Source: Arthonia radiata
Taxonomy: Eukaryota > Ascomycota > Arthoniomycetes > Arthoniales > Arthoniaceae
Length of the DNA stretch: 64,000 nt
Reading direction: 5' to 3'
Assembly (NCBI GenBank): GCA_002989075.1
Contig: PSQN01000015.1
Coordinates: forward strand, 868,001-932,000
The translations under genes and the position numbers were made by a program. This document shows, one piece after another, positions 13,307 through 23,328 of this stretch (the stretch's first letter is position 1; each line of letters begins with the position of its first letter). The notes beneath the pieces were generated by a model. That model searched no databases, had not been told where the DNA came from, and saw nothing but the letters and a program-made list of their open reading frames with translations.

Positions 13307-15470
13307 GAAAATGCCTCACAGGCAAGACTTTGCATGCTCAGCGCCACGACCGAACCTTGCTTTAAAGATGCCGACTCCACACGGTCTCAAGCGCAGTCGC
13401 TCTGGCGCCGTTGAAACGTTGTCGTCGGCGCCGTCGTGGAATCAGTATTCCTTTTGCGGGTATGACTGCCCTCCACCAGTCAAGCGAATAAAGGCGGAAG
13501 GTGTTCCAGTGTCTCGTCGGGAGGAGCAAGCGGTGCCTGCTGCACAAGAGCATGTACCTGTTGGGTCGAAATGTCCGCTGTTGCCTGCGCCAAAGGCGTC
13601 AGGTGACGCTGTTAGTTCGTCGCCCAGCCAACAGGTAGCAGTCGATCCAGGAGCTCCACTCTCACGCCCCGCGACTACCTCTGGTGGCGCCATTGGCTCA
13701 TCACTGTGCCAACAGGATGCTTCTTCACACGTCGCGAGTGCCTCACCTTCCACTCACTATTCTTCTCACGATCAGTCCTCATCTTCAAACTCGCATTCTT
13801 CCAAAGCATCCACTCAGATGTCGCCAGCTTATCGCCTCAAGCTTCAAGACAAAATTCAACTAGAATTCAATCTGAAGATTCTCAAGAAGCACGAGGAGCT
13901 GCGCCTGATCGAGCAGGAGCAAGCCAAAGCCCAAATCGCTCTCGAGCAACTGCGTCGGTGCCACCTGATACCTTACCCAGGACAGCCAGGCTCTACGCGT
14001 TCGCAAGATGAAGTGATTAGCGGTACTGGGCCAGCTCTGGCGCCACGCTCTGACCAGACTCGGCCGCCGCAACCTGCTGCTTGGAGTGTCACCGACGGCC
14101 CGTATGCTAAGCACTATGCGAAGTGGCTCATTCCAGATTCGCATTTCGACTCCGAATCTAGATCGAGACATCAACGACATTCGACCGTGGATCAAGCCGA
14201 GTCGAAGCTCCGGGGCGCTGAGACCGCATCATCTCATCGGCGCCAGCGCCATTCCACGGGTGGCAAGACCGAAGTTGTTCATGCCGATCGGTCGCAGGCA
14301 ACTCCAAAACAGAAGCCTGAAAGCACGCCTCAGATAATGCGACGGTCGGATGGGAAGTGGGTCCAACTGGTGTGTGGGAGATGTGGCCAGAGTGCGTTCA
14401 GGAGCGTCCAAGGATTCCTGAATCATATGCGCATAGAGCACGAGGTTCGTCTTAGGAGCCATGCGCAGGCTGCAACCGATTATGGTGTGGAGGTAGATGG
14501 CCCGACGGCTTCGATTCAGCAATCGAATGCGCAGTCATCGCTCGGTGCTGTTGCGTCCTCCAAGCAGTCGCCTGATCGAGCTCATCCGCTCAACACCACG
14601 GCGGTTGGGCGGCCTAAGAGATCTTCACAGTCTCTTGGGAAATCGGCCGTGTCGAACCCGTCGATGAATGAGTTGATTCAGTTCTCCCCGTTGAATCCGG
14701 GTTTCAAGAGAGACAAGCCGAAGCTGGACACAGATGGTGCTGTGCCGTCTGCGAGTGTTCCCAGGTTGTCGGCGTTGATGCGGAGGGCTGGAGGTAGTCA
14801 GGACATGCAACAGTTGTATGCTCAAGCGTCCAAGAAGGAAGATCTCGATGCGATCCAACCGTTGATACCGGATGACGAGGTCGAAGAAGACACTCCGGTT
14901 CAAGGAGGTCCAGACTGGCGCAAGCCCACGAGCCAGACTCAGAGGAATGCACGAGCACCTCAGGCCTCGCGAGCTCCTGTGTCCGGTGTGCGAGTGCACA
15001 GCAAACCGCCGAGCATAGTCGTGCCATCCACTCAAGGTGCCATGTCAATGTTGTCGGGAACCGCTGTCGATCAAGGGTGGTCATCGTCGCCGCATGGATC
15101 TCACGCGGACTACGCGCCATCGCCCATGACGTTTGTTTCGAATCAAGATACTCAAATGAATGATCTCTCGCCTCACGCCAATCCGCCAGGGCTTGTCACT
15201 GATCATGAGGATGACGATGACATGGAGGATGAAGCGCGGTCGGTAGTTGAACATCCCTCTGCAAGTCAGCAGAATGTTCAGATATTCAATGAGAATGCCG
15301 ACCATCCGATGACTGACATACCGACGGAGGCCAAGGACCCGGTGCAGCATTGCCAACCTCCGGGGGCTTTCCATCAGCAACCGATGCTCATGAGTCCGAC
15401 CTCAGGCTCTGGTGAGAAGAAGCGTCGAGGCCGTCCAAGTAAGAAAGGGAAGGAGAAGGCGACGAAGTGA
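13263..15470 (+). CDS. AHC1-like C2H2 zinc-finger protein (ADA histone acetyltransferase complex component)
   Basis: Single exon, 735 aa. The recognisable parts are a Lys/Glu-rich helical region (about residues 185-245, ending LEQLRRCHLIPYPGQPGS), a segment ...DGPYAKHYAKWLIPD (about 278-292), and one C2H2-type finger (about 361-390: VQLVCGRCGQSAF...FLNHMRIEH). This trio is what I know from fungal homologues of yeast Ahc1, a subunit specific to the ADA (Gcn5-Ada2-Ada3) complex. The remainder is low-complexity Ser/Pro/Gln. The C-terminus has an AT-hook-like basic motif (KKRRGRPSKKGK). It probably acts in the nucleus in transcription and chromatin. Start: the ATG at 13263 is followed by a second in-frame ATG at 13269, and an overlapping uORF begins 40 nt upstream. 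Family assignment is moderately sure. Confidence 0.7.
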   Translation: MTMQAISSWFPGLGEKMPHRQDFACSAPRPNLALKMPTPHGLKRSRSGAVETLSSAPSWNQYSFCGYDCPPPVKRIKAEGVPVSRREEQAVPAAQEHVPVGSKCPLLPAPKASGDAVSSSPSQQVAVDPGAPLSRPATTSGGAIGSSLCQQDASSHVASASPSTHYSSHDQSSSSNSHSSKASTQMSPAYRLKLQDKIQLEFNLKILKKHEELRLIEQEQAKAQIALEQLRRCHLIPYPGQPGSTRSQDEVISGTGPALAPRSDQTRPPQPAAWSVTDGPYAKHYAKWLIPDSHFDSESRSRHQRHSTVDQAESKLRGAETASSHRRQRHSTGGKTEVVHADRSQATPKQKPESTPQIMRRSDGKWVQLVCGRCGQSAFRSVQGFLNHMRIEHEVRLRSHAQAATDYGVEVDGPTASIQQSNAQSSLGAVASSKQSPDRAHPLNTTAVGRPKRSSQSLGKSAVSNPSMNELIQFSPLNPGFKRDKPKLDTDGAVPSASVPRLSALMRRAGGSQDMQQLYAQASKKEDLDAIQPLIPDDEVEEDTPVQGGPDWRKPTSQTQRNARAPQASRAPVSGVRVHSKPPSIVVPSTQGAMSMLSGTAVDQGWSSSPHGSHADYAPSPMTFVSNQDTQMNDLSPHANPPGLVTDHEDDDDMEDEARSVVEHPSASQQNVQIFNENADHPMTDIPTEAKDPVQHCQPPGAFHQQPMLMSPTSGSGEKKRRGRPSKKGKEKATK

Positions 15471-15988
15471 TTGGAACTGGTTTCGTTGTTGTTATTTGCT
15501 GAGACTTCCCTGAAAAATCATCACCGCTCCATTTGGTCCAGAAATTGCAAGGCGTTGGAAGGGTATCCGTATCGACACGCCTTCATAGATGATGTCGGCA
15601 TGGTCGACACAAAAGATACCACAATGTACTGATTAGTCCACTTCTTGTACCATAGCAATAGATCTTAGACGGTATCGGAATGGCCACTGATGGCCGATGT
15701 TTTGGGCGTAGACTGTTCTTGTCTTCTCAAAGATGATCTATGCGTTGTTTGATGTAATCGTCCTACCGTTATTGCTTGGGAGCTGAAACATGCTGATCTT
15801 GCACAATAATCAAACGTGCAAAGATGCCGGTGCTCTTGATGCTCTTTTGGCGAAGAGTAATATGTTGTGCATATGGCTGAATTCGAATACGATAATCGAA
15901 GGTAACGATTCAACCACCTATGAGGTAGGAAACCTATCAGCATTGTCGAGTCAGTTTGGTATGTAGAACAATGGGGTCAGTAGGCGGC
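15471..15988. other. Intergenic spacer between AHC1-like and KSH1 genes
   Basis: The two flanking genes converge on this spacer. Only fragmentary frames are present and nothing is recognised. Confidence 0.5.
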
Positions 15989-16083
15989 TTATGTTGACAC
16001 GCTGCAAAGACAGCATAGGGTAACAAGCTGACATCATTCCACTTGCTCATTATGACATAACGTCGACCGCGAACGCGGCAGTC

Positions 16084-16332
16084 TCATAATTTTGGACCGA
16101 ACGTATGTAGATGTCGTCGATGAAGAAAACCACTTACCGCCATGGCGACGCAGCACAAGCTGACGTATGGGCTCAGTCTCTCACCAATCCTCGCACATTT
16201 CCAGAAGACCCCGAGTATACCACCCTTGTGACGGTCCATCGGACCAGGAAAGACGCCATGCGCATACGTTGACGTGCAGATGAGGAGAAGGAGGACAAGC
16301 AGGAGGGAATGGAAGTTGAAGAGCGCACTCAT
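16084..16332 (-). CDS. ksh1: Protein kish (KSH1/TMEM167 family)
   Basis: The first exon starts at ATG 16332 and reads [20 protein letters not shown]..., then [29 protein letters not shown]. This is the signature of the small Golgi/ER membrane protein kish (yeast Ksh1, about 72 aa), essential for the early secretory pathway, with an N-terminal signal/membrane helix and a C-terminal helix. A perfect donor GTAAGT begins at 16137 right after VAMA. Unspliced, the frame ends at 16084 (82 aa, with an odd basic tail). If spliced to the acceptor at 16028-16030, the protein ends LVTLCCLCSVST at TAA 15989-15991 (77 aa), a more membrane-like tail. I favour splicing but cannot prove which acceptor is used. 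It is divergent from the JmjC gene, with 372 bp between the two starts. Confidence 0.85.
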   Translation of the reverse strand: MSALFNFHSLLLVLLLLICTSTYAHGVFPGPMDRHKGGILGVFWKCARIGERLSPYVSLCCVAMAVSGFLHRRHLHTFGPKL

Positions 16333-16704
16333 GTTTGTAGGGTGTCTGCGTAGTGTTGGGTGCGGGGATCTCGAGTATTGAAGTTGAACAATCGAGCGGC
16401 GTAGATATTGACTGAGTGAGGATCGATTATGCGAAAAGGGCAACGGATCGCGATGCAATGTATTGCCTGCGACCTGTCCTTTGAGACACTGCGTGAGAAG
16501 AGGATGCAATGTGGGAGAGTATGGGTGGGCTGGCGCTCGGACCTTTTGAGTGGCCTCAAGGCTGCGTCCGGAACCGTTCCGCGACTCTTGGCATCAAGCA
16601 GAGACGCGCCGAAGCTCCAGCCATTGCTAACAACACTACAACTCACTCTTGAGCATTCTTGCCCGTTTACGTCGCCGACGTCGAGGGCTGCGCGCCTTTA
16701 TAAT

Positions 16705-19700
16705 ATGCCTTCCGCTCGGGCGCGAGCCTCTTTCGAGCCCATACCGCCCGACTTTGATCTCAAGGCGTTGGTCGAGGAAACGTCCCACTTTCAGTATGTC
16801 GATCGTATATCCTGTGATATGATCGACCAGCAAGGCATTGAAGCATTCGACAAGCTCGTACTACTTCACGTAATCATAGGTGGCAAGCCTCTTGTCATCG
16901 ACGGCTATGATGCGCGACTCGACGAGTGGACCTTCTCCAGCAAATGGCTGCAAGATAACCATGGCGCAAAAGTTGAGCAGGCACGAAACATCACAAAGTC
17001 TGAGAACCTGCCTCTGACCATTACCCACTACCTGAGAAATATGGGCAAACTGACGGATCAATACTTCGAGAAACCAGAGAACTTCAAGGAAAAGGATCGC
17101 CAGCGCATCTATCTGAAAGACATAGATCCACCGCCCGTCTGGGTTGACAAACTCAAGGAGCAGCTTCCACCGACTCTTTTCTACTTCAACGAAAGTTCCG
17201 GTGAGCTCGGCGGGGCGGGTGCAGATGACGAGAAGATTCCAACGGGCGGCACAAGGCGGGGAAGAGGTATTGCACCAGCTGGGGACCTTATGAGCAGCCT
17301 GCCTCCACACATGCGCGCAGAAAACATAATGTGTTATATCGGCCACGAGGGGACGTATACACCAGCACATTGCGAGATGTGCGCTAGTCTGGGTCACAAC
17401 ATCATGGTGGAGAACTCGAACGTGCTTGGTGATGACGGTAAACCCGAAAGACCAGGATCATCCATCTGGTTCATGACAGAGACGAAAGATAGGCAGACCG
17501 TCGCGGAATATTGGCTGTCGATTCTGGGCCATGACATCGAGGTTGAGAAACACTTCGCACAGATCGCGGCTTGGAAGAAGGCACCTTTCACTGTCTATGT
17601 TTGTGAACAGAAGGCCGGCGACTTCATACTCATTCCGCCACTCGCACCACATCAGGTCTGGAACCGAGGGACGAGAACAATGAAGGTGGCTTGGAACAGA
17701 ACAACCGTCGAGACACTCGAGCTTGCGATGAGTGAGGCGCTGCCCAAAGCGAAGATGGTGTGCCGTGACGAGCAATACAAAAACAAGGCAATCGTCTACT
17801 ACACCTTACACAAGTATGCTAATCTATTGAACAAGTGGAGAGATCTGATACGGACGGCGCCGAGTCCGCAAGAGCAGAATGCGCTGAGGAAGAGCCCAAA
17901 GATTCGCCAGCTGCAAAAGGACTTCAAACGATTATTCAAGCTTTTCCGGGGCATGATGCTCGCTGAGATGTTTGCACCCGACTCTACTGAGCGCAAGGTC
18001 CAGTTTCTACCGTTCGAAGGCAATGTCACTTGTGCGTACTGCCGGGGCAACATCTTCAATCGCTTTCTCTCATGCCCGTCATGTGACATGGCGCTCGGCA
18101 CGGATCAACCAGAGCCATACGATGTCTGTATGGAGTGCTATGCCATGGGTCGAAGCTGTGGTTGCATCTCGAAGCTGCAATGGACGGAGCAATTCAAATG
18201 GAAAGATCTTGTCTCCAAGTACGAGACATGGCGAAGAGTCTATGTGGAGCTCGATAACGGGAAGGTGACCGATGAGACACCGCTCCCGATTCAAGAGGAA
18301 CGAGCGAGGTATCCCAAGAATACGCTTGCACAATTATGTCAGTACCAGCTTAAGCGTAGGCCTTGGGTGGATATTGAGAAGCCCCCAACAGAAGACGAGG
18401 GCTCAGAGAGCGAAGAAGATAATCAGATTGAGTATGCCGAGGACGGAACTGTAAAGAAGAAGAAGCGCAAGAGGAAGCGGACAGAGGCATGGTTCAAGAA
18501 TAACCGTCCTTGTCATGTCTGCGCTCATCGACATCCTCGATGGAAGATGGCTGAGTGCCCTTGTGGTCGATGTTGGTGTTATGGTACCTTGTTTCGCGGT
18601 CATGATATCATGCCACAGTCGGTCATGGAGGATCCAGACTGGCGGTGTCCCCATTGTCAGGGTATTTGCTCTGCGGGCAACTGCCGCAAGGACCCTCGTC
18701 AGAAACCATACGAGCCCAAGGGAACTCTACTGGGCCACGACACACGCGCGGTAGCCGACGTTCGGTCCGTTGAGTCCCTCATCGACTTCTCCGTATCCAA
18801 TCTCAATTGGCTGAAGGAGAGCGTGCAGACACCAGCTGAGAATGTTCGCCTGCGCAAGAAGGCTGAAGAGGCTGAGCGAGCAAAGAACGACAATGCCGCA
18901 CACTTGGACGATCAACACTACGCGAATGAAGAAGATGGCGCTCATGATGCGCCCGTTTTGGACCGTTCAGGCATCGAATACAGCCCAGAGCGTAACGGCA
19001 CTTTGGTCGACCCTGCACTGACCGGAGGTGTGAATGATCCGTCGTTCATTGACCCTTCACTGCTTGGTGATGACACTCAAGCATCTGCAGATCGCTCATT
19101 ATTACCTGTAGCTGCTCTTCTCAACCGTGAGCCAGAGCCAGACAACCTTGACGGCGAGGAATACCAGCCTGCCCAACAATCAGGATTTGTGGCTCCACAC
19201 GCAGTCATGTACAACCCTGATGCGGATCCTGACTCCCCTTTGACTCGCGCTGAACAAACCACAGCTACTGGAGGCGGTGGCGTCGGCAAGCGCAAGAAGC
19301 TTACACCCGAGGAGCTCGCCGCGATTCAAGCTCGTATGACTGCCAAAGCCAACGCTCGCCGTGACACTGGACCCGTTTCTGGCGCAACAAAGCAGTACCG
19401 CAAGGAGCATGAGCGCCGTGCACTTGAAGAGGCGCGACGCAAAGGCCGCTTCATCCAGGTTTCGGCTGCTCTCAAGGGGAAGGTCAAGATCGTACGCTTG
19501 CGCATCTCACCTTCACGCTTACGTCACTTTCGCGACACCGTACAAAACACATCCAATGACCTGCTACGCTCCGATGTTCAGCCGTCTGGTCCCCAAGCCA
19601 CTGCGGGTGCCAAGCCCACTTCTGCCGCGAAGAAAGAGAAAGCCGTACGTATCCTGACTGAGCACGACGACGACTTCCGGACACGGAAGCGTAGGCGTGG

Positions 19701-20520
19701 ACCGAGGAAGTACGGGCAAGCACGTGATGTGGAAGAGATTGACATGCAGAGCGACCCAGAAGAAGACGCGGACGACGGCGGAATGCCTGAGGGGGCTTTA
19801 GAAGTCACTGATGGCGGGCGCAAGCGCAGACGCGTCTCTCAATGGCAGGCAAAGCGTGCTGCTGAGGGTGACGAAGACTTGGACGCTGAAGGCGACAGCG
19901 ACGCGGAGCCCTCACCAGCTAAGAAACATGATGGCCGCAAAGACCGGCCTATGCCGCCAAGAGATTCCAACGGCAATTTCATCTCATCCAAATCGAAGAT
20001 GCGACCTTCTAAACCGCTCACAAAGTCTACACCAACAACTGCTGGCAAGATGATACCATGGTCAGGGTCTGGAAAGAAGGCCGGCAAGAGTCCTGCCATT
20101 CGACCGCCGCCAAAGCCCATGCCGCAGACAGATGGTGCCGTAGACATATCAAGCAACACCTCCAGCTCCAGCGGCGACGAGGAGGAGGACTTGTTCAGCA
20201 GTGTGAAGAATACGGCTGCGAAGGCCATGAGCATGTCACAGATCCGGCAAGGCCAGGCTGTGGACGAGGACGAGGAGAACAGGCTCGCTAAGCTTGAGGC
20301 CGCAGGCATGTTCGAGGACGATGTCAACGGGCTCGGAGTGGACGAGGATGACGAGGACATGTTCGTCAAGCCTGTCGCTTCGTCGGCAAACAAGAACGTC
20401 GCATTCAGCGGTAACGGCGCATCTACCGGGCAGCGGAAGACGACGACGTCGATACTGGAGCAGAAAAGCGGGCCGGGCAGCGGCAAGAAGATCAAGATTG
20501 TGAGCTCGAAGAAGGTTTGA
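16705..20520 (+). CDS. JmjC-domain protein with 4CXXC_R1 zinc finger (putative chromatin demethylase)
   Basis: Single exon, 1271 aa from ATG 16705; the frame is open further upstream, but that part is not protein-like. A JmjC domain spans about residues 180-350, with candidate Fe(II) ligands His and Glu in TPAHCEMC (about 221-223) and a distal His in APHQVWN. A Cys-rich segment follows at about 443-490 (CAYC, CPSC, CMEC, CGC). A second zinc module at about 602-660 (CHVCAHRHPRW, CPCGRCWC, CPHCQGICSAGNC) matches the zf-4CXXC_R1 domain. The C-terminal half is acidic and basic low complexity with Lys/Arg clusters (nuclear). JmjC proteins of this type act on histones or modulate heterochromatin. 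The H-x-E...H triad suggests activity, but substrate cannot be read from sequence. Confidence 0.85.
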   Translation: MPSARARASFEPIPPDFDLKALVEETSHFQYVDRISCDMIDQQGIEAFDKLVLLHVIIGGKPLVIDGYDARLDEWTFSSKWLQDNHGAKVEQARNITKSENLPLTITHYLRNMGKLTDQYFEKPENFKEKDRQRIYLKDIDPPPVWVDKLKEQLPPTLFYFNESSGELGGAGADDEKIPTGGTRRGRGIAPAGDLMSSLPPHMRAENIMCYIGHEGTYTPAHCEMCASLGHNIMVENSNVLGDDGKPERPGSSIWFMTETKDRQTVAEYWLSILGHDIEVEKHFAQIAAWKKAPFTVYVCEQKAGDFILIPPLAPHQVWNRGTRTMKVAWNRTTVETLELAMSEALPKAKMVCRDEQYKNKAIVYYTLHKYANLLNKWRDLIRTAPSPQEQNALRKSPKIRQLQKDFKRLFKLFRGMMLAEMFAPDSTERKVQFLPFEGNVTCAYCRGNIFNRFLSCPSCDMALGTDQPEPYDVCMECYAMGRSCGCISKLQWTEQFKWKDLVSKYETWRRVYVELDNGKVTDETPLPIQEERARYPKNTLAQLCQYQLKRRPWVDIEKPPTEDEGSESEEDNQIEYAEDGTVKKKKRKRKRTEAWFKNNRPCHVCAHRHPRWKMAECPCGRCWCYGTLFRGHDIMPQSVMEDPDWRCPHCQGICSAGNCRKDPRQKPYEPKGTLLGHDTRAVADVRSVESLIDFSVSNLNWLKESVQTPAENVRLRKKAEEAERAKNDNAAHLDDQHYANEEDGAHDAPVLDRSGIEYSPERNGTLVDPALTGGVNDPSFIDPSLLGDDTQASADRSLLPVAALLNREPEPDNLDGEEYQPAQQSGFVAPHAVMYNPDADPDSPLTRAEQTTATGGGGVGKRKKLTPEELAAIQARMTAKANARRDTGPVSGATKQYRKEHERRALEEARRKGRFIQVSAALKGKVKIVRLRISPSRLRHFRDTVQNTSNDLLRSDVQPSGPQATAGAKPTSAAKKEKAVRILTEHDDDFRTRKRRRGPRKYGQARDVEEIDMQSDPEEDADDGGMPEGALEVTDGGRKRRRVSQWQAKRAAEGDEDLDAEGDSDAEPSPAKKHDGRKDRPMPPRDSNGNFISSKSKMRPSKPLTKSTPTTAGKMIPWSGSGKKAGKSPAIRPPPKPMPQTDGAVDISSNTSSSSGDEEEDLFSSVKNTAAKAMSMSQIRQGQAVDEDEENRLAKLEAAGMFEDDVNGLGVDEDDEDMFVKPVASSANKNVAFSGNGASTGQRKTTTSILEQKSGPGSGKKIKIVSSKKV

Positions 20521-20830
20521 CGAGCGTTCTTTCAAAGCGTTAGTACACTTTACTCGTGCTCAGGTGTATGAGCGGAGGTCTTGACAGCGTAGAACGAGAG
20601 AGCGGCGACTAGCAACCAGTGACAAAGGTAGGGCCTTGATGGCGGTCATATGTCTACGACCGGCACGTGGTGCTATCTGTGCTAATCCTGAAGCTCTTCG
20701 GTTTCTCAATGAGCAGGTGTTGTATACGTATACCCAACGAATTTACTCTTCTGAAAGCCTGTCTGAATACTCCATGCATTCTATACTGTTTGCGCACTCT
20801 ATTTCCCACCCACGTATGCAACATCTTCCA
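20521..20830. other. Spacer between convergent JmjC and ARD1 genes
   Basis: 310 bp of 3' flanks. I see no gene. Confidence 0.5.
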
Positions 20831-21493
20831 TCACGACACAACAGCCTTGCCCGTCGCATCCCTCTCCACCAGCTCGCCCACGCCCAACGACCGTCCCACC
20901 TTCACCTTCCGTTTCCTTTCCTTCTTCTTCTTGTCTCCTCCCTCCTTCTTTCCCGCATCCCCAACCTCCTCACCCTCATCTTCCTCCGCGACCTCGCCCT
21001 CCCCAGCCTCCTGCTGCACGATATCCAACCGCATACACCACGCGTCCTCCCCATCCGCATAATACTTATTCTCCACCCTCTCCTTGTCAAACCCCAACCG
21101 TCCCGTGTACAGCCCAATCGCCGCCTCATTACTGCATCTTACATGCAAACTCACATCTCTCGCCCCGTAATACTCCCGCATCGCCCTTGTCGCCTGCCTC
21201 ATCAGCTTCTGCGCTAGCCCCAGGCGCCTGTGCGTCCGCATCACTGAGAGCGATGTGATGTGGCCCGTGGTGGAGTGGTCCTCGTCCATTTTGGCGAGGA
21301 CGTAGCCGACGATCTTTGGAGGTGCGTTGGGGTGCGCGACGGAGTAGGATGTGTCGATTGCGACGTGGGAGAGCTGCGGCCAGGAGAGCGCGTGGTAGAG
21401 GTAGTATTTTAGGAAGTAGTTCTCGGGGAGGTTGGAGAGGTTGCAGGTTTGGACGTTGGGGATGTCGGAGGGGTGGAGGACGCGGATGTCCAT
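20831..21493 (-). CDS. ard1: N-alpha-acetyltransferase catalytic subunit ARD1/NAA10 (NatA)
   Basis: Single exon, 220 aa, starting [18 protein letters not shown]. It has a GNAT fold with the acetyl-CoA loop [13 protein letters not shown] (about residues 86-98), the [12 protein letters not shown] motif typical of Naa10, and [18 protein letters not shown]. The C-terminal third (about residues 158-205) is a Glu/Lys-rich charged tail ([22 protein letters not shown]), longer than the yeast tail but common in filamentous fungi. As the catalytic partner of NAA15 it acetylates N-terminal Ser, Ala, Thr and Gly residues co-translationally on the ribosome. The tail codons are strongly G/A-rich on the coding strand. 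Confidence 0.93.
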   Translation of the reverse strand: MDIRVLHPSDIPNVQTCNLSNLPENYFLKYYLYHALSWPQLSHVAIDTSYSVAHPNAPPKIVGYVLAKMDEDHSTTGHITSLSVMRTHRRLGLAQKLMRQATRAMREYYGARDVSLHVRCSNEAAIGLYTGRLGFDKERVENKYYADGEDAWCMRLDIVQQEAGEGEVAEEDEGEEVGDAGKKEGGDKKKKERKRKVKVGRSLGVGELVERDATGKAVVS

Positions 21494-22122
21494 TTTTGTG
21501 GTGGTGTGGGTGTGGAGTTGGGTGTGTGGGATGGTGAGTGAGTGGCAGACCTGGGGTCGGTGGGATGGTGGGTGTGTTCTTGACAGGTGGTTTTTGTACG
21601 TTAAGATGCGGTTGACGTGGGGGCGAGACGGTCAACTTCAGGCGGAGTGTGACACCGCGCTTACCAGCGGAACGGATCGAAGGTTGTTGGAGCTGTCGTT
21701 TTGTGCATGCGGCTCGGGCTGAGCTACATTAAATCATTGTTCGTCGTCAATAGCATCCCAGCCGACATCGTGGTTCTACGGATACGCAAATGCCGTTTGT
21801 AGTAATTGGTGGCACAAAGCGACTCTTCCGGTGTGACGCGGCCTTCGGCACCACGCTGCATCTGCAGGCTAAAAAGGCATCGTCCTCAAAGTGGAAACCA
21901 GCGCTTGTAATTGACACTCTGATGACCCCTAGATAACTCTTTTCATAAAACCACCCTCGTCCACGGCAAGCACCTTGCGCGCCAAGCCGGTAGTACCCGC
22001 TGCTAAGCTCTGAGCGTTTGCTTGCGTACCAAAACCGCAGAACTCGATATCGTTCTCGAACCCCGAAAGTGCGAGCACAACAGTAAGTCTTGAGCAAGTG
22101 GCATAAGTCGCTCGCGTCGAAC
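21494..22122. other. Divergent promoter region between ARD1 and the metacaspase
   Basis: About 630 bp serves as the common upstream region of two divergent genes. No additional gene is supported. I also see no exon that could supply the missing metacaspase prodomain: frames before 22123 are short and not Gln/Tyr/Pro-rich. Confidence 0.5.
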
Positions 22123-23292
22123 ATGGAGTCACGCAGAAAATCGCTGCTCATTGGCATCAACTACTTCGGCTCCAAGAACGAGCTCAAAGGCTGCATACAA
22201 GATGTCGAGAATGTGCGCGAGTTCCTCGAGTGGGTCGGCTACCCCGATGACCAACGATCGCAAGTAATCATGTAAGCTTGCTTCTCCCTCACCAGCAAAG
22301 CGCTTTTCGCTTTCTACGCGCTGACATTGCCGGTTCAAGGACCGATGAGCGCGAAGGCCCATACTATCCAAATGGTCACAACATCCTAGCGGCCATGGAC
22401 TGGCTGGTCAGCGAGCCGAATACGGCGTGCTTCCTGCATTACTCCGGCCATGGCGGCCAGACGCCCAACGACTCTCGTATGACAGGCTTTGATGATACGA
22501 TTGTGCCTGTCGACTTCGAGCGACGTGGTCAGCTGCCAAGTGATGTGCTGCATCAACATCTGGTGACTCGACTGCATCCGACCAGCAGCCTATTCGTTAT
22601 TATGGACTGCTGTCATTCCGGTTCTGCGCTCGAGCTTCCATATGTCTGTGAGTATTACCCACATCTTCAGAAGTTCTGCCGCCGCAAGCAGTGAGTCGTC
22701 ATCATTTCACAGATGAGCTGACCAAAGGCAGACCACGCGGACGACGATGGCAATGTGAATATGGTCGACTCCCTCAAGCAGGGCATGAGGCTGGTCGGTC
22801 AGGCAGACCACCTGATCCAAGGTGGCCTACGATTCGACCCGCAGGAGTTGAACGATGCCAGGTCGCTTTTAGCGGGCGCGACGGACTTCTTTCATGGACT
22901 CAAGCACATGGGCGAACAGCAAGAAGCTGGATTGGAGGCTGAGCGGTTGGGCCATGACTACAGCAGGGAGCACAAGTTCGCGACAATGTTCTCGGGCTGC
23001 AAGGACGAGCAAACAAGCGCGGATGCTTCCATCAGCGGGTTGCACTGTGGCGCCATGAGCTGGGCATTTTTGCAGTGTATGAAGGGTGCTGGTGCGTTGT
23101 CTTATACGCAGGTGAGTGGAGGCTTTGCCGCTGTCTTCTGGAAACCATGAAGTGCAAGTGCCTGTAATGGCTGACATTTAGCAGGTGCTGCAGAGGACAA
23201 GAGAGATACTCAAAGAGAGCAGCTATACTCAAGTGCCTCAGCTATCGGTTGGTATTCCAGAGATGCAGCTAGACCAGCCGCTACGCATTTGA
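22123..23292 (+). CDS. Metacaspase (caspase-like cysteine protease), short form without prodomain
   Basis: Four exons (22123-22271, 22340-22647, 22732-23111, then 23185 or 23182 to 23292), about 314 aa. The peptidase begins almost at the start codon ([17 protein letters not shown]). The p20 part has the catalytic His in HYSGHGG and Cys in [14 protein letters not shown]; the p10 part ends with [12 protein letters not shown]. Type I fungal metacaspases usually carry a Gln/Tyr/Pro-rich prodomain of about 100 aa and an acidic DGDEEDG loop after GHGG. Here both are absent; the loop reads [10 protein letters not shown]. An insert (about 190-240, [18 protein letters not shown]) sits between p20 and p10. 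Metacaspases are Ca-dependent Arg/Lys-specific proteases in protein quality control and death-like responses. Ends 36 bp from the convergent UTP25 stop. Confidence 0.88.
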
Positions 23293-23328
23293 TGAGCGCC
23301 TTGCGCCCTTGATATCAAGACCAACAGC

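Noticed and set aside
16429-16704. Upstream in-frame extension of the JmjC protein (92 codons)
   Set aside because: The extension overlaps the divergent promoter of ksh1 and is not protein-like; ATG 16705 directly precedes the conserved sequence.
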